From Duganella sp. OV510 (lineage in GTDB: Bacteria > Pseudomonadota > Gammaproteobacteria > Burkholderiales > Burkholderiaceae_D), in NCBI RefSeq assembly GCF_900100205.1, contig NZ_FNEQ01000006.1, positions 186,001 through 250,000 of the forward strand: a DNA stretch of 64,000 nt, given 5' to 3'. Positions 17,278-25,873 of this stretch are shown here, piece after piece. The position numbers and the translations under genes were made by a program. The stretch's first letter is position 1. Every line of letters begins with the position of its first letter. The notes under the pieces are model-generated. The model was not told where the DNA came from and made no database searches. It saw nothing but the letters and a program-made list of their open reading frames with translations.

Positions 17278-17615
17278 AACGCGCGCTAAGCCCCAGCCTG
17301 CTGCTGCTGATGCTGTCCGGCGTCGCCAGCGCGCAAGCGCTGACCGATCCGACCCAGCCCCCGCCGGAATCGCGCCTGCTGCCCGCCAGTGAGGCGGATG
17401 TGCAGGTGTCCCGTGGCCCTGTGCTGCAATCGGTATTGATCGGCTCGAACGGTCGCCAGGTGGCGGTGATCGACGGCCAGACCGTGCGCAGGGGCGAAAA
17501 ATTCAATGGCGCCACGCTGGTCCAGGTCGGCAAGAACCAGGTGGTGCTGCAAAACGGCAGGAACAAGCAGACCCTGACGCTGTTCCCCGAAGCGGCCAAG
17601 AAAGCCGCACATTAA
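17274..17615 (+). CDS. mshK: MSHA biogenesis protein MshK (PilP-like)
   Basis: 113 residues starting at the ATG that overlaps the mshJ stop. A signal peptide (LSPSLLLLMLSGVASAQA) is followed by DPTQPPP and a small beta domain (VLQSVLIGSNGRQVAVIDGQ, then KNQVVLQNGRNKQTLTLFP) resembling the HR domain of GspC/PilP. It probably links the inner-membrane complex to the MshL secretin encoded next. Confidence 0.84.
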   Translation: MKRALSPSLLLLMLSGVASAQALTDPTQPPPESRLLPASEADVQVSRGPVLQSVLIGSNGRQVAVIDGQTVRRGEKFNGATLVQVGKNQVVLQNGRNKQTLTLFPEAAKKAAH

Positions 17616-17630
17616 ATGCGAAGAACGAGT

Positions 17631-19379
17631 ATGCAAAATATCCTGACCATCGCTTTCGCGACCTCCATGCTGCTGCTGGGGGGCTGCCAGACCGCGTCCA
17701 CGCGCGATACCTACGACAAGATCAGCGGCGAGGTGAGCGCCGCCGCCGCCAAGCCGGCCACGGTGACGCAGAACGAAGCCGTGTCGGCCGCCTTGCTGCC
17801 GCCGGTGTCGCAACTGAGCGAACAACTGCCGAAGGCGCGCGTGGTGCTGGAGGAGCGCTTCAACGTCTCGTTCAACAATGTGCCGGTGCAGCAGTTCTAC
17901 AACTCGATTGTTGCCGGCACCCGCTACAACATGCTGATCAACCCGGAAGTCACCGGCAATATCACCGCCAACCTGAAAGACGTGACGCTGTTCGAGGCGC
18001 TGGACGCGATCCGCGAACTGTATGGCTACGACTACAAGGTGGAAGGCACGCGCATCTACATCCGTCCGCTGACCATGCAGACCAAGATGTTCAAGATCAA
18101 CTACCTGACCGCAGTGCGCAAGGGGCAGTCCAGCCTGCGCGTATCGTCGACATCGGTCGCCAATGCCGGCACCAGCAATAGCGGTAGTCAGAACAACGGC
18201 AACAACGGCAATAACAATACGAATAACAACAATAACAGCAACGATCCCAACAATCCCGGCGGCAGCCAGAGCCAGCGTGACTCGGCCAATGTCGCCACCG
18301 TCTCGGAAAGCGATTTCTGGCTGGAGCTGAAGTCCGCGCTGGAAGCCATTGTCACCGTCGGCAAGGATGGACGCAGCGTCACCATCAGCCCGCAGTCCGG
18401 CGTGCTGGTGGTGCGCGCGATGCCGGATGAATTGCGCAATGTGGACCTGTATCTGCGCGCCACCCAGCTGTCCGTTGACCGCCAGGTGATCCTGGAAGCC
18501 AAGATTCTGGAGGTGGAGCTGAATAGCAACTTCCAGAGTGGCGTCAACTGGGCGGCGTTCGGCAAGCATTTCTCGATTGGTACCTTGCAGCCGGGCGCCA
18601 CGCTGGGGCCGCAGGGGACGCCGCTGAGCAGCACCGGCAAAGCCGGCGTCAGCGCCACGCCCGGCAGCCTGATCGGTGCCTCGGCCGATGCGGCGGGCAC
18701 GCTGTTGGGCCTGGCGTTCCAGACCAGTAATTTCGCTGCGCTGATTTCCTTCCTTGAGGGGCAGGGAACGGTGCATGTGCTGTCCAGCCCGCGCATCGCC
18801 ACGCTGAACAACCAGAAGGCGCTGCTGAAGATCGGCACCGACGAGTTCTATGTCACCGGCGTCAGTACCACCACCAGCACCGCCGGCAACGGCACCGGCG
18901 TGACGTCGCCGACCGTGACGCTGCAGCCGTTCTTCTCGGGTGTGGTGCTGGATGTGACGCCGCAGATCGATGACGAAGGCAACATCATCCTGCACGTACA
19001 CCCATCGGTGAGCCAGGTATCGACCATCAATAAATCGTTGAATCTGGGTTCGCTGGGCAACTACAACCTGCCGCTGGCGGCGTCGTCGACATCGGAAATG
19101 GACAGCATGGTGCGTGGACAGAACGGCCAGGTGGTGGCGATCGGTGGCCTGATGCGTCAGGCCACCACCACCGATAACTCCGGCCTGCCGGGCATGGCCA
19201 AGGTTCCGGTGATTGGTGCGCTGTTCGGCAGCAAGAGCGAAGTGGTGCAGAAGCGCGAACTGGTGGTGCTGATCAAGCCGACCATCGTGGAAACCTCGTC
19301 CGACTGGAATCGCGATCTGCTGGATAGCGGTCGTCGCATGAAGGAACTGGACCCTGGCCGCGCCGGGGGGCGCAACTGA
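17631..19379 (+). CDS. mshL: MSHA-type secretin MshL, second copy
   Basis: 582 residues. The lipoprotein signal ILTIAFATSMLLLGGC has a lipobox LLGGC. An STN-type domain (VSFNNVPVQQFYNSIVAGTR) is followed by an Asn-rich linker at about residues 180-215, an N1-type domain, and the secretin barrel (MVRGQNGQVVAIGGLMRQ). An in-frame ATG five codons earlier (17616) is possible, but a GAAGAACGAG site is best placed for 17631. Outer-membrane channel for the MshA pilus of this cluster; paralogue of the protein at 4417. Confidence 0.92.
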   Translation: MQNILTIAFATSMLLLGGCQTASTRDTYDKISGEVSAAAAKPATVTQNEAVSAALLPPVSQLSEQLPKARVVLEERFNVSFNNVPVQQFYNSIVAGTRYNMLINPEVTGNITANLKDVTLFEALDAIRELYGYDYKVEGTRIYIRPLTMQTKMFKINYLTAVRKGQSSLRVSSTSVANAGTSNSGSQNNGNNGNNNTNNNNNSNDPNNPGGSQSQRDSANVATVSESDFWLELKSALEAIVTVGKDGRSVTISPQSGVLVVRAMPDELRNVDLYLRATQLSVDRQVILEAKILEVELNSNFQSGVNWAAFGKHFSIGTLQPGATLGPQGTPLSSTGKAGVSATPGSLIGASADAAGTLLGLAFQTSNFAALISFLEGQGTVHVLSSPRIATLNNQKALLKIGTDEFYVTGVSTTTSTAGNGTGVTSPTVTLQPFFSGVVLDVTPQIDDEGNIILHVHPSVSQVSTINKSLNLGSLGNYNLPLAASSTSEMDSMVRGQNGQVVAIGGLMRQATTTDNSGLPGMAKVPVIGALFGSKSEVVQKRELVVLIKPTIVETSSDWNRDLLDSGRRMKELDPGRAGGRN

Positions 19380-19381
19380 TT

Positions 19382-20275
19382 ATGTACAGCAAACACTTTG
19401 GCCTGCGTGAAGCGCCGTTCAGCATCACGCCGGATACCAGCTATTTCTTCACCAGCCCGCATTCGCAAGAGGCGTTGAATACCCTGCTGGTGGCGGCCAA
19501 GAGCGGCGAGGGCTTCATCAAGATCACCGGCGAGGTGGGCACCGGCAAGACGCTGCTGTGCCGTAAATTCATCGCCACCATCGGCCCGGATTTTGTGACG
19601 GCGTATATTCCGAATCCCTACCTGGAGCCGCGCACGCTGATGCTGGCGCTGGCCGATGAATTGGAAGTGCCGCTGGAGAAGGATGTTGACCAGCACCAGC
19701 TGCTGAAGTCGATCACCAATCGCTTGATGGACCTGGCGCGCGAGGGCAAGCAGGTGCTGTTGCTGCTGGACGAGGCGCAGGCGATTCCGACCGAGAGCCT
19801 GGAAGCCTTGCGCCTGCTGACCAATCTGGAAACCGAGAAGCGCAAGCTGTTGCAGATCGTGCTGTTTGGCCAGCCTGAGCTGAATCAGCATTTGCAGGCG
19901 AATGCGATCCGCCAGCTGGCGCAGCGCATCACGTTTCATTATCACCTGGGGCCGCTGTCGCGCGATGATATCGAGTATTACATCGCGCATCGTTTGCGGG
20001 TGGCGGGCTATACCGGCGGACGGCTGTTCAGCCGGGCGGCGATTTCGCGTTTGTACAAGGCCAGCGGCGGGATTCCGCGTCTGGTGAACATCATGGCCAA
20101 CAAGTCGCTGATGCTGTGTTTTGGCGAGGGCAAGCAGCAGGTGAGCGGGCGTCACGTCAGCCTGGCGGCCAGCGATACGGTGGCGGCCGCGCGCGGCGTG
20201 CGCTGGCCTTGGATGGCGGCGGGTGTAAGCTTGCTCATCGCCGCTTGCGGTTTGACCTGGGCGCTGACCAAATGA
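19382..20275 (+). CDS. mshM: MSHA biogenesis AAA ATPase MshM, second copy
   Basis: 297 residues, MYSKHFGLREAPFSITPDTS, with Walker A GEVGTGKT (K56), canonical Walker B VLLLLDEAQA, sensor region LLQIVLFGQPELNQHL and a C-terminal membrane helix (WPWMAAGVSLLIAACGL). It aligns along its length with the first copy at 6349 but keeps the Asp in Walker B. Two bases after mshL, four-base overlap with mshN. Confidence 0.9.
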   Translation: MYSKHFGLREAPFSITPDTSYFFTSPHSQEALNTLLVAAKSGEGFIKITGEVGTGKTLLCRKFIATIGPDFVTAYIPNPYLEPRTLMLALADELEVPLEKDVDQHQLLKSITNRLMDLAREGKQVLLLLDEAQAIPTESLEALRLLTNLETEKRKLLQIVLFGQPELNQHLQANAIRQLAQRITFHYHLGPLSRDDIEYYIAHRLRVAGYTGGRLFSRAAISRLYKASGGIPRLVNIMANKSLMLCFGEGKQQVSGRHVSLAASDTVAAARGVRWPWMAAGVSLLIAACGLTWALTK

Positions 20276-21564
20276 GCTTGATTAATAAAATGCTGCAGGA
20301 CCTGGACGCGCGCGGCGGCGCCGGGGAGGATGCTGTGCATCAGCAGGAAGTGAAGGCCGTGCCGGTGACGGAGCGGGATCGCCGGCCTTTGCTGATTGGC
20401 GGCGCTGTTGCCGGCGTGCTGGTGCTGGCGGCGGGCGGATGGTATGGCTGGCAGTATTGGCAGTCGCACAGCGCGCCGCCACCTGGACCGGCGCCCAAGA
20501 TCGTCGATAATCGACCGCCACGCACGGCGGTGCCAGCAGCCAGCCAGCCGGGCAGCGCGCCTGCGCCCACGTCGGCCACGGCTAGCCAGCCGGGCGCCAC
20601 GCCATCGTCGGCCGTAGGCAGCCACCAGGATGCCGCGCCAGCGTCGGCCGTAGGTAGCCGCCGGGATGCCACGCCAGTGTCGGCCGTAGGCAGCCACCAG
20701 GATGCCGCGCTTGCTTCGACCAAGTTGCCTACCGATGCGGCCACGCCGCAATTGGCGCACAGCACGCCGGTGTCGATCAAGTCGCCGGTCGGCGCGGCCA
20801 CGCCGCGGTTGACGGACAGCGCGCCTGCGGCGGCCAAGCCGGCGCGGGCGGCTGTTGAGCGCGCGCCGCGTCTGCCACGCGCATCGAGCAGTGCGGCGAC
20901 GGAATTGGCTGAACACGCTGCGCCATCGGAGGCCGCTCGCGAACGTAAAGCCGCGTCGGCAGCCAAATCTGAAGGCGTAGTCGTGCGCGAGCTGACGCCG
21001 AAGCAAATGTCGGAAAACAGCTACCGCCATGCGCTGTCGGCATTGCAGGAAGGCCGCATCAACGCTGCGCTGGCCGACCTGGATAAGGCCGTCGAAATCG
21101 ATCCGCGCAACGACGCCGCGCGTCAAACCTATGTCAGCCTGCTGCTGGAAAACCGCCGCACCGACGACGCCATCCGCCAACTGCGCCTGGCGCTGGGCAT
21201 CGACACCCGCCAGCCCGGCCTGGCGATCATCCTGGCGCGTCTGCAACTGGAGAAGGGCGGCCCGGCGTTGGATACCTTGCTGAAGACCTTGCCCTACGCC
21301 GGCAACAATGCCGAATACCTCGGCTTCCTGGCCGGCGTGCTGCAACGTGAACAGCGTCACGCCGAAGCGGCGGAACAGTACCGCAACGCGCTGGCAATCG
21401 CGCCGGACAATGCGATATGGTGGATGGGCCTGGGAATTTCGCTGCAAGCGGACCAGCACCTGCCGGAGGCGCGCGAAGCTTATCGCCATGCACGCAGCGG
21501 CATCGGCCTGACACCGGAACTGAAATCCTTCGTCGACCGCAAGCTGGACCAACTGTCGCGCTGA
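20272..21564 (+). CDS. mshN: MSHA biogenesis TPR protein MshN
   Basis: 430 residues beginning MSLINKMLQDLDARGG at the ATG overlapping the mshM stop; the frame stays open upstream but that part is not protein-like. One membrane helix (PLLIGGAVAGVLVLAAGGWY, about residues 42-61) precedes a long Pro/Ala/Ser linker and then TPR repeats (NSYRHALSALQEGRINAALA onward). The linker contains a 36-bp tandem repeat and a second 57-bp degenerate pair. It ends the plus-strand cluster and directly abuts the stop of the convergent HD-GYP-like gene. Confidence 0.87.
   Translation: MSLINKMLQDLDARGGAGEDAVHQQEVKAVPVTERDRRPLLIGGAVAGVLVLAAGGWYGWQYWQSHSAPPPGPAPKIVDNRPPRTAVPAASQPGSAPAPTSATASQPGATPSSAVGSHQDAAPASAVGSRRDATPVSAVGSHQDAALASTKLPTDAATPQLAHSTPVSIKSPVGAATPRLTDSAPAAAKPARAAVERAPRLPRASSSAATELAEHAAPSEAARERKAASAAKSEGVVVRELTPKQMSENSYRHALSALQEGRINAALADLDKAVEIDPRNDAARQTYVSLLLENRRTDDAIRQLRLALGIDTRQPGLAIILARLQLEKGGPALDTLLKTLPYAGNNAEYLGFLAGVLQREQRHAEAAEQYRNALAIAPDNAIWWMGLGISLQADQHLPEAREAYRHARSGIGLTPELKSFVDRKLDQLSR
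20608..20711 (+). repeat. 36-bp tandem repeat, about 2.9 copies, inside mshN
   Basis: Units begin with tcggccgta at 20608, 20644 and 20680. They encode 12-residue repeats SAVGSHQDAAPA, SAVGSRRDATPV and SAVGSHQDAALA. Because the unit is a multiple of three, copy-number change would shorten or lengthen the periplasmic linker without a frameshift. A further diverged 57-bp pair follows at 20722-20835 (units starting KLPTDAATP and KSPVGAATP). Confidence 0.9.
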
Positions 21565-22518
21565 TTACAGGCTGGCTTGCGCGCCCCAGATCTGCTTCAT
21601 GCTGAAGCGGGTGGCGGCCTCGTCTTCGCTGAGGCCCTCGGAGATGCCGCCCAAGCCCGTATTGCAGCAGCGCGGCTGCGCCGGCGTCATCATCGCGCCG
21701 GCAGCATCGCGCAGGTAGTGCACCTGCAAACCGTTGCTACAGCCCTGACGGCGGCTGACCACGCCAATCTCACCGCCGTCCAGGCGCACCAGGCAGCCCG
21801 GCGGAAAGTCGCCCAGCTCGCGCTTGAAGCAGTCGGCCAGATGCGGATCAACCGGCGCCGCCTTATCCTCCACCAGATTGCGCAACGCCAGGCTGGGCAG
21901 GATCGACTTGCGGTAATTGCGCGCCGATACCTGCGCGCAATAGCGGTCCGCAAAGCTCAGCAGCTTGGCGTTCAGCGTGACTTCCGGGCTGGCGATGCCT
22001 GACGGATAGCCGCTGCCCTCATCGTTTTCGTGATGCATCAGCACGCAGGAAATCCAGTCATCGTCATCCACGCCAACGCAGCGCAGCATGTCCGCGCTTT
22101 CCTCCGGATGACGGCGCACGATGGCCATTTCTTCCTTGCTCAGCGGCGCATTCTTGTTCTGGAAACCCTCGTGATGGCGCAGCATGCCGACATTCATGGT
22201 CAGCGCGGCCGCAGTCACCGTCAGCGTGCTGGCGGCGCTCATCTGCATGCTGCGCGCAATCACCACCGTCACCACCGCCGTCTCGATACAGTGGCGCACC
22301 GCATAAGTGCCATTGATCTGACCGAGGAAGATGCAGGCCAGCGCCACGTCGGGATTGATCTCGACCGCGCGTATTACATCGGCGGCGATGTCGCGCATCT
22401 CGCCCTCGGCGTTGTGCTCGTTGCGCAGATTGTGCAGCAGGCGCTCCAGGCGGCGATTGCACAGGTTGAGCTGATGCAGCGCCGACGACGATTCATTATT
22501 TGGATTGGTGTCGGACAT
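21565..22518 (-). CDS. degenerate HD-GYP-domain protein
   Basis: 317 residues. The C-terminal two-thirds follows the HD-GYP phosphodiesterase layout: GTYAVRHCIETAVVTVVIA, the PLSKEEMAIVRRHPEESADM segment, LMHHENDEGSGYPSGI (the GYP loop is intact) and NAKLLSFADRYCAQVS. Where active enzymes have HDIGK, this protein reads TMNVGM, so the HD metal pair is lost. Catalysis of c-di-GMP breakdown is therefore unlikely; a binding or regulatory role is possible. Start set at 22518 (MSDTNPNNESSS) with GGGATGG upstream; 22524 is an alternative. The gene follows the aminotransferase gene on the same strand, with a 14-base overlap absent if this start is right. Confidence 0.75.
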   Translation of the reverse strand: MSDTNPNNESSSALHQLNLCNRRLERLLHNLRNEHNAEGEMRDIAADVIRAVEINPDVALACIFLGQINGTYAVRHCIETAVVTVVIARSMQMSAASTLTVTAAALTMNVGMLRHHEGFQNKNAPLSKEEMAIVRRHPEESADMLRCVGVDDDDWISCVLMHHENDEGSGYPSGIASPEVTLNAKLLSFADRYCAQVSARNYRKSILPSLALRNLVEDKAAPVDPHLADCFKRELGDFPPGCLVRLDGGEIGVVSRRQGCSNGLQVHYLRDAAGAMMTPAQPRCCNTGLGGISEGLSEDEAATRFSMKQIWGAQASL

Positions 22519-22531
22519 TTCCATCCCGATC

Positions 22532-23686
22532 TTAAACTTGGGCCAGGCGCTGCAGCGCCAGTGCCAGTGTCTCGTCCTTTTTGGCAAAGCAGAAGCGCAC
22601 GATGCCGGACTCCTTGCCTTGCTGATAAAACGCCGATACAGGAATCGCCGCCACCTTGATCTCGGTGGTCAGCCATTCGGCGAATTCGGCTTCCGTCTGT
22701 GATGAGATTTTATCGTAGCGCACGCATTGAAAGTAGGTGCCGTCGGCTGGCAACAACTCAAAACGCGATTTTTTCAGGCCATCGCGGAACAGGTCGCGCT
22801 TGCGCTGATAAAACATTGGCAGTTCGAGATATGGTGTCGGATCGGCCATGTAGCTGGCGATGCCATGCTGCATCGGCGTGTTGACGCTGAAAACGTTGTA
22901 CTGGTGGACCTTGCGGAATTCCGCCATCAATGGCGCCGGCGCCGCCACATAGCCGATCTTCCAGCCGGTGACGTGGTACGTCTTGCCGAAGCTGGACACC
23001 ACGAAAGCACGCTCCGCCAGTTCGGGATAGCGGCTGACCGATTCGTGGCGCTGGCCATCATAGACCATGTGTTCGTAGACTTCATCCGACAGGATCAGCA
23101 CATCGGTGCCGCGCACGATGTCGCTCAGCGCCTGCATGTCGGCGGCGCGCAGCACGGTGCTGGTGGGATTGTGCGGCGTGTTGATGACGATCAGGCGCGT
23201 CTTGCCGTTGACGGCGGCAGCCACCTTGGCCCACGGCACGGTATAGCCATCGGCCCCGACTTCCATTTCCACCGACACCGGCACGCCGCCGGCCAGCGTA
23301 ATCGCCGGCACATAGCTGTCGTACACCGGCTCGATGACGATCACCTCGTCGCCAGGATGCACGCAGCAGAAGATGGCGGTGGTCAGCGCCTGGGTGGCGC
23401 CGGCGGTGACGGTGATCTCGCTGTCGACGTGGTATTCGTGCCCGTACAGCGCGGCGATCTTGGCGACGATGGCCTGGCGCAGCACCGGCGCGCCGCTCAT
23501 CATCGGATACTGGTTGAAATCGGCCTGCATGGCGTCGTTGACGGCGGCCAGCAGGCTGCGCTCGCAGCCGAAATCCGGAAAGCCCTGGCCGAGGTTGACG
23601 GCGCCGGCCTGCGCGGCCAGCTGGGACATGCGGGTGAATACGGTGGTTCCGACTGCGGGCAGGCGTGTCGTCAGTTGAGGCGTCAT
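22532..23686 (-). CDS. PLP aminotransferase, methionine/kynurenine type (YbdL-like)
   Basis: 384 residues from MTPQLTTRLPAVGTTVFTRM, the common opening of class I/II aminotransferases in the YbdL and kynurenine aminotransferase branch. PLP-binding Lys is K235 in SSFGKTYHVTGWKIGY; other marks are NLGQGFPDF, GATQALTTAIFC, INTPHNPTST and ILSDEVYEHMVYD. The family transaminates methionine and aromatic amino acids with 2-oxo acids; the real substrate cannot be read here. The reading continues upstream of 23686 but is arginine- and glycine-rich and not protein-like. Confidence 0.87.
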   Translation of the reverse strand: MTPQLTTRLPAVGTTVFTRMSQLAAQAGAVNLGQGFPDFGCERSLLAAVNDAMQADFNQYPMMSGAPVLRQAIVAKIAALYGHEYHVDSEITVTAGATQALTTAIFCCVHPGDEVIVIEPVYDSYVPAITLAGGVPVSVEMEVGADGYTVPWAKVAAAVNGKTRLIVINTPHNPTSTVLRAADMQALSDIVRGTDVLILSDEVYEHMVYDGQRHESVSRYPELAERAFVVSSFGKTYHVTGWKIGYVAAPAPLMAEFRKVHQYNVFSVNTPMQHGIASYMADPTPYLELPMFYQRKRDLFRDGLKKSRFELLPADGTYFQCVRYDKISSQTEAEFAEWLTTEIKVAAIPVSAFYQQGKESGIVRFCFAKKDETLALALQRLAQV

Positions 23687-23715
23687 CGGCAGAGGCGTTG
23701 TTATGGACAGATGAC

Positions 23716-24150
23716 CTATTCTAGCGCAATCCACTTCTCTGGCAACATCACCTTGAACATGCCTTCGCGCGCCAGCCGGCGGGCCAGCTTCAGCAGCGCC
23801 TTGTCCTTGGTGATCAGCACCTCGGCCTGGGCGTCGCGGGCGATTTCGAGGAATTTCTGGTCGGCCTTGTCGCTGCACACCGGCAGCTTGATGCCGGACT
23901 CAGGCGGTGCCACCACCTTGATCAGCGCGTCGAAGCGGGCGGCGGCGAGGGGGCGACTATCTTCGTCCAGCGGCAGGTGCTTATAGTGCAGCACGATGTT
24001 GTACTCGTCGCGGCAATCGGAACGGGTAACGGCCTCGATCTCGCCGCGCTCGATGGCGCTGACCAGCTTGGCCCAGCGCGGATCGTTGAAGACGAACAGG
24101 TCGAGACAAACGTTGGTGTCGATAACGACTTTCTTTGGAACAGGTATCAT
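23716..24150 (-). CDS. PIN-domain protein of the putative-toxin family, no antitoxin beside it
   Basis: 144 residues. Opens KKVVIDTNVCLDLFVFNDP with the first catalytic Asp and ends with DAQAEVLITKDKALLKLAR; further acidic residues (D in SDKADQKF) complete a PIN-type nuclease site. No small DNA-binding gene adjoins: upstream is divergent yaaA, downstream the aminotransferase. So it is either a solitary PIN protein with a housekeeping RNA target or a toxin whose antitoxin lies elsewhere. Confidence 0.8.
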   Translation of the reverse strand: MIPVPKKVVIDTNVCLDLFVFNDPRWAKLVSAIERGEIEAVTRSDCRDEYNIVLHYKHLPLDEDSRPLAAARFDALIKVVAPPESGIKLPVCSDKADQKFLEIARDAQAEVLITKDKALLKLARRLAREGMFKVMLPEKWIALE

Positions 24151-24186
24151 GTAGGCTAGTTACGTAAAAATGTATTTTGGAATCTT

Positions 24187-24957
24187 ATGCTGATAGTGCT
24201 TTCCCCGGCAAAAAGTCTCGACCTGGAGACTCCGCCAACCACCAAGCTGCACACCGAACCATCGTTCCTGGACCACTCCGAACAACTGATCCACCGCCTG
24301 CGCGAGTTTTCGCCGGCCGAGCTGGGTGAGCTGATGGACTTGTCCGACAACTTATCCGCGCTCAACGTTGCCCGTTACGCCTCCTGGACCAAAGACACCA
24401 GCGAGGCGCGCCAGGCGGTCATGACCTTCAACGGCGACGTCTATGATGGCCTCGATGCGCGCACTTTACAGCCGAAGCAGCTGGACTACGCGCAATCGCG
24501 CATCCGTATCCTGTCCGGCCTGTATGGCATGCTGCGTCCGCTGGACCTGATCCATCCGCACCGGCTGGAAATGGGCACCCGCCTGAGCACGCCGCGCGGC
24601 AAGAACCTGTACGACTTCTGGGGCGACACCATTGCCCAGGCGCTGAACAACACCGCGAGCGAGCAGGGCGCCGACACGCTGGTCAACCTGGCGTCCGAGG
24701 AATACTTCAAGTCGGTCAAGCCGAAGGCGCTTGCGGTGCCGGTGATCACGCCGCTGTTCGAAGACTGGAAGAACGGCAAATACAAGATCATCTCGTTCTA
24801 CGCCAAGCGCGCGCGTGGCCTGATGGCGCGCTACGCAGCTGTCAAAGGCATCACCGATCCACAAAAGCTGAAAAAGTTCGACATCGACGGCTACACCTAC
24901 GTGCCGTCCGCCTCGGACGACAAAACCTGGCTGTTCCGCCGCAAACTGGCTGAATAA
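24187..24957 (+). CDS. yaaA: peroxide-stress protein YaaA
   Basis: 256 residues, the family length. MLIVLSPAKSLDLE is the diagnostic opening; RILSGLYGMLRPLDLIHPHR, MGTRLSTPRGKNLYDFWG and LVNLASEEYFKSVK are YaaA blocks. In E. coli YaaA limits intracellular free iron during hydrogen peroxide stress and is under OxyR; no OxyR site is evident here. Transcription ends at the hairpin starting in its stop codon. Confidence 0.94.
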   Translation: MLIVLSPAKSLDLETPPTTKLHTEPSFLDHSEQLIHRLREFSPAELGELMDLSDNLSALNVARYASWTKDTSEARQAVMTFNGDVYDGLDARTLQPKQLDYAQSRIRILSGLYGMLRPLDLIHPHRLEMGTRLSTPRGKNLYDFWGDTIAQALNNTASEQGADTLVNLASEEYFKSVKPKALAVPVITPLFEDWKNGKYKIISFYAKRARGLMARYAAVKGITDPQKLKKFDIDGYTYVPSASDDKTWLFRRKLAE

Positions 24958-24986
24958 AAAAACCGGGATTCAGCTCCCGGTTTTTT
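24957..24986. terminator. bidirectional intrinsic terminator between yaaA and bamD
   Basis: Perfect 12-bp stem (aaaaaaccggga with tcccggtttttt) with a six-base loop. The A-run on one side and T-run on the other let it act for yaaA on the plus strand and for bamD, which ends eight bases further, on the minus strand. Confidence 0.9.
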
Positions 24987-24994
24987 ACTTGCTT

Positions 24995-25810
24995 TTACAT
25001 CGAAGCGTTGGAGCTCCAGAAGCGCCACCACTTGCGTTCCTGCTTTTTGCCTTCGTCCAGGAACTTGGAGTTAGGGTAGTTCAGCTTGAATACGCGCTCG
25101 GTGTCGTTTTTCAGCTCGGTCATGCCCAGCTTGTCGTAGCTGCGTATCATGATGAACAGCGCTTCCTCGATCACCGGGGTGTCGCGGAAATCGTTCATGA
25201 TGCCCATCGCGCGGTTGGCGGCGGCCAGGTAGGCACCACGGCGATAGTAGTAGCGCGCCACGTGCACTTCATACGAGGCCATCGCGTTCAGCAGATAACG
25301 CATGCGGTCCAGCGAATCCGGCGTATACTTGCTGTTAGGGAACTTGGTCACCAGTTCCTTGAAGGCCGCGTAGGCTTCGCGCGTGGCTTTCGGATCGCGC
25401 TCGGTGGCGTCCTGCTCGTAGACGAAGTTCAGGAAACCGATCTGGTCATTGAAGTTGATCAGGCCGCGCAGGTAGTACATGTAATCAACGTTGGCGTGAT
25501 TCGGGTGCAGCTTGATGAAGCGCTCGACTGCCGCCAGCGCCTGTGCCTGGTCCTGCGATTTGTAGTAGGCATAGGCGATATTCATCTGCGCCTGCTGGGC
25601 GTAGGTGCCGAATGGATAGCTCGATTCCAGGCGTTCATACAACTGAATTGCACGCTCGTAGTGCTGGCCTTCCAGTTCTTCGCTCGCCTCCGAGTATAAT
25701 TTCGATGCGCTCCAACCTTTTGTTTCGTCGGCTTTTTCAGAGAAAAGGCCGCAACCGGACAAACCAAGCAGAACAACCGTTGCCGCAACTACCGATAATT
25801 TTTTTTGCAT
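24995..25810 (-). CDS. bamD: outer-membrane assembly lipoprotein BamD
   Basis: 271 residues. Lipoprotein signal KKLSVVAATVVLLGLSGC with the lipobox LSGC. TPR repeats follow: SEASEELEGQHYERAIQLYE, YPFGTYAQQAQMNIAYAYYK, FIKLHPNHANVDYMYYLRGL, all characteristic BamD lines, including FIKLHP. It is the essential periplasmic partner of BamA in folding outer-membrane proteins. The ATG at 25810 is chosen; an in-frame TTG at 25837 would add nine residues ahead of the signal peptide. Divergent from rluD with a 63-base shared promoter space. Confidence 0.95.
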   Translation of the reverse strand: MQKKLSVVAATVVLLGLSGCGLFSEKADETKGWSASKLYSEASEELEGQHYERAIQLYERLESSYPFGTYAQQAQMNIAYAYYKSQDQAQALAAVERFIKLHPNHANVDYMYYLRGLINFNDQIGFLNFVYEQDATERDPKATREAYAAFKELVTKFPNSKYTPDSLDRMRYLLNAMASYEVHVARYYYRRGAYLAAANRAMGIMNDFRDTPVIEEALFIMIRSYDKLGMTELKNDTERVFKLNYPNSKFLDEGKKQERKWWRFWSSNASM

Positions 25811-25873
25811 ATCTTTTGCAAGAAACTGTTTAACCAAAGTTTTACGAGGCTAATTATAGCCGATAGGATTACC

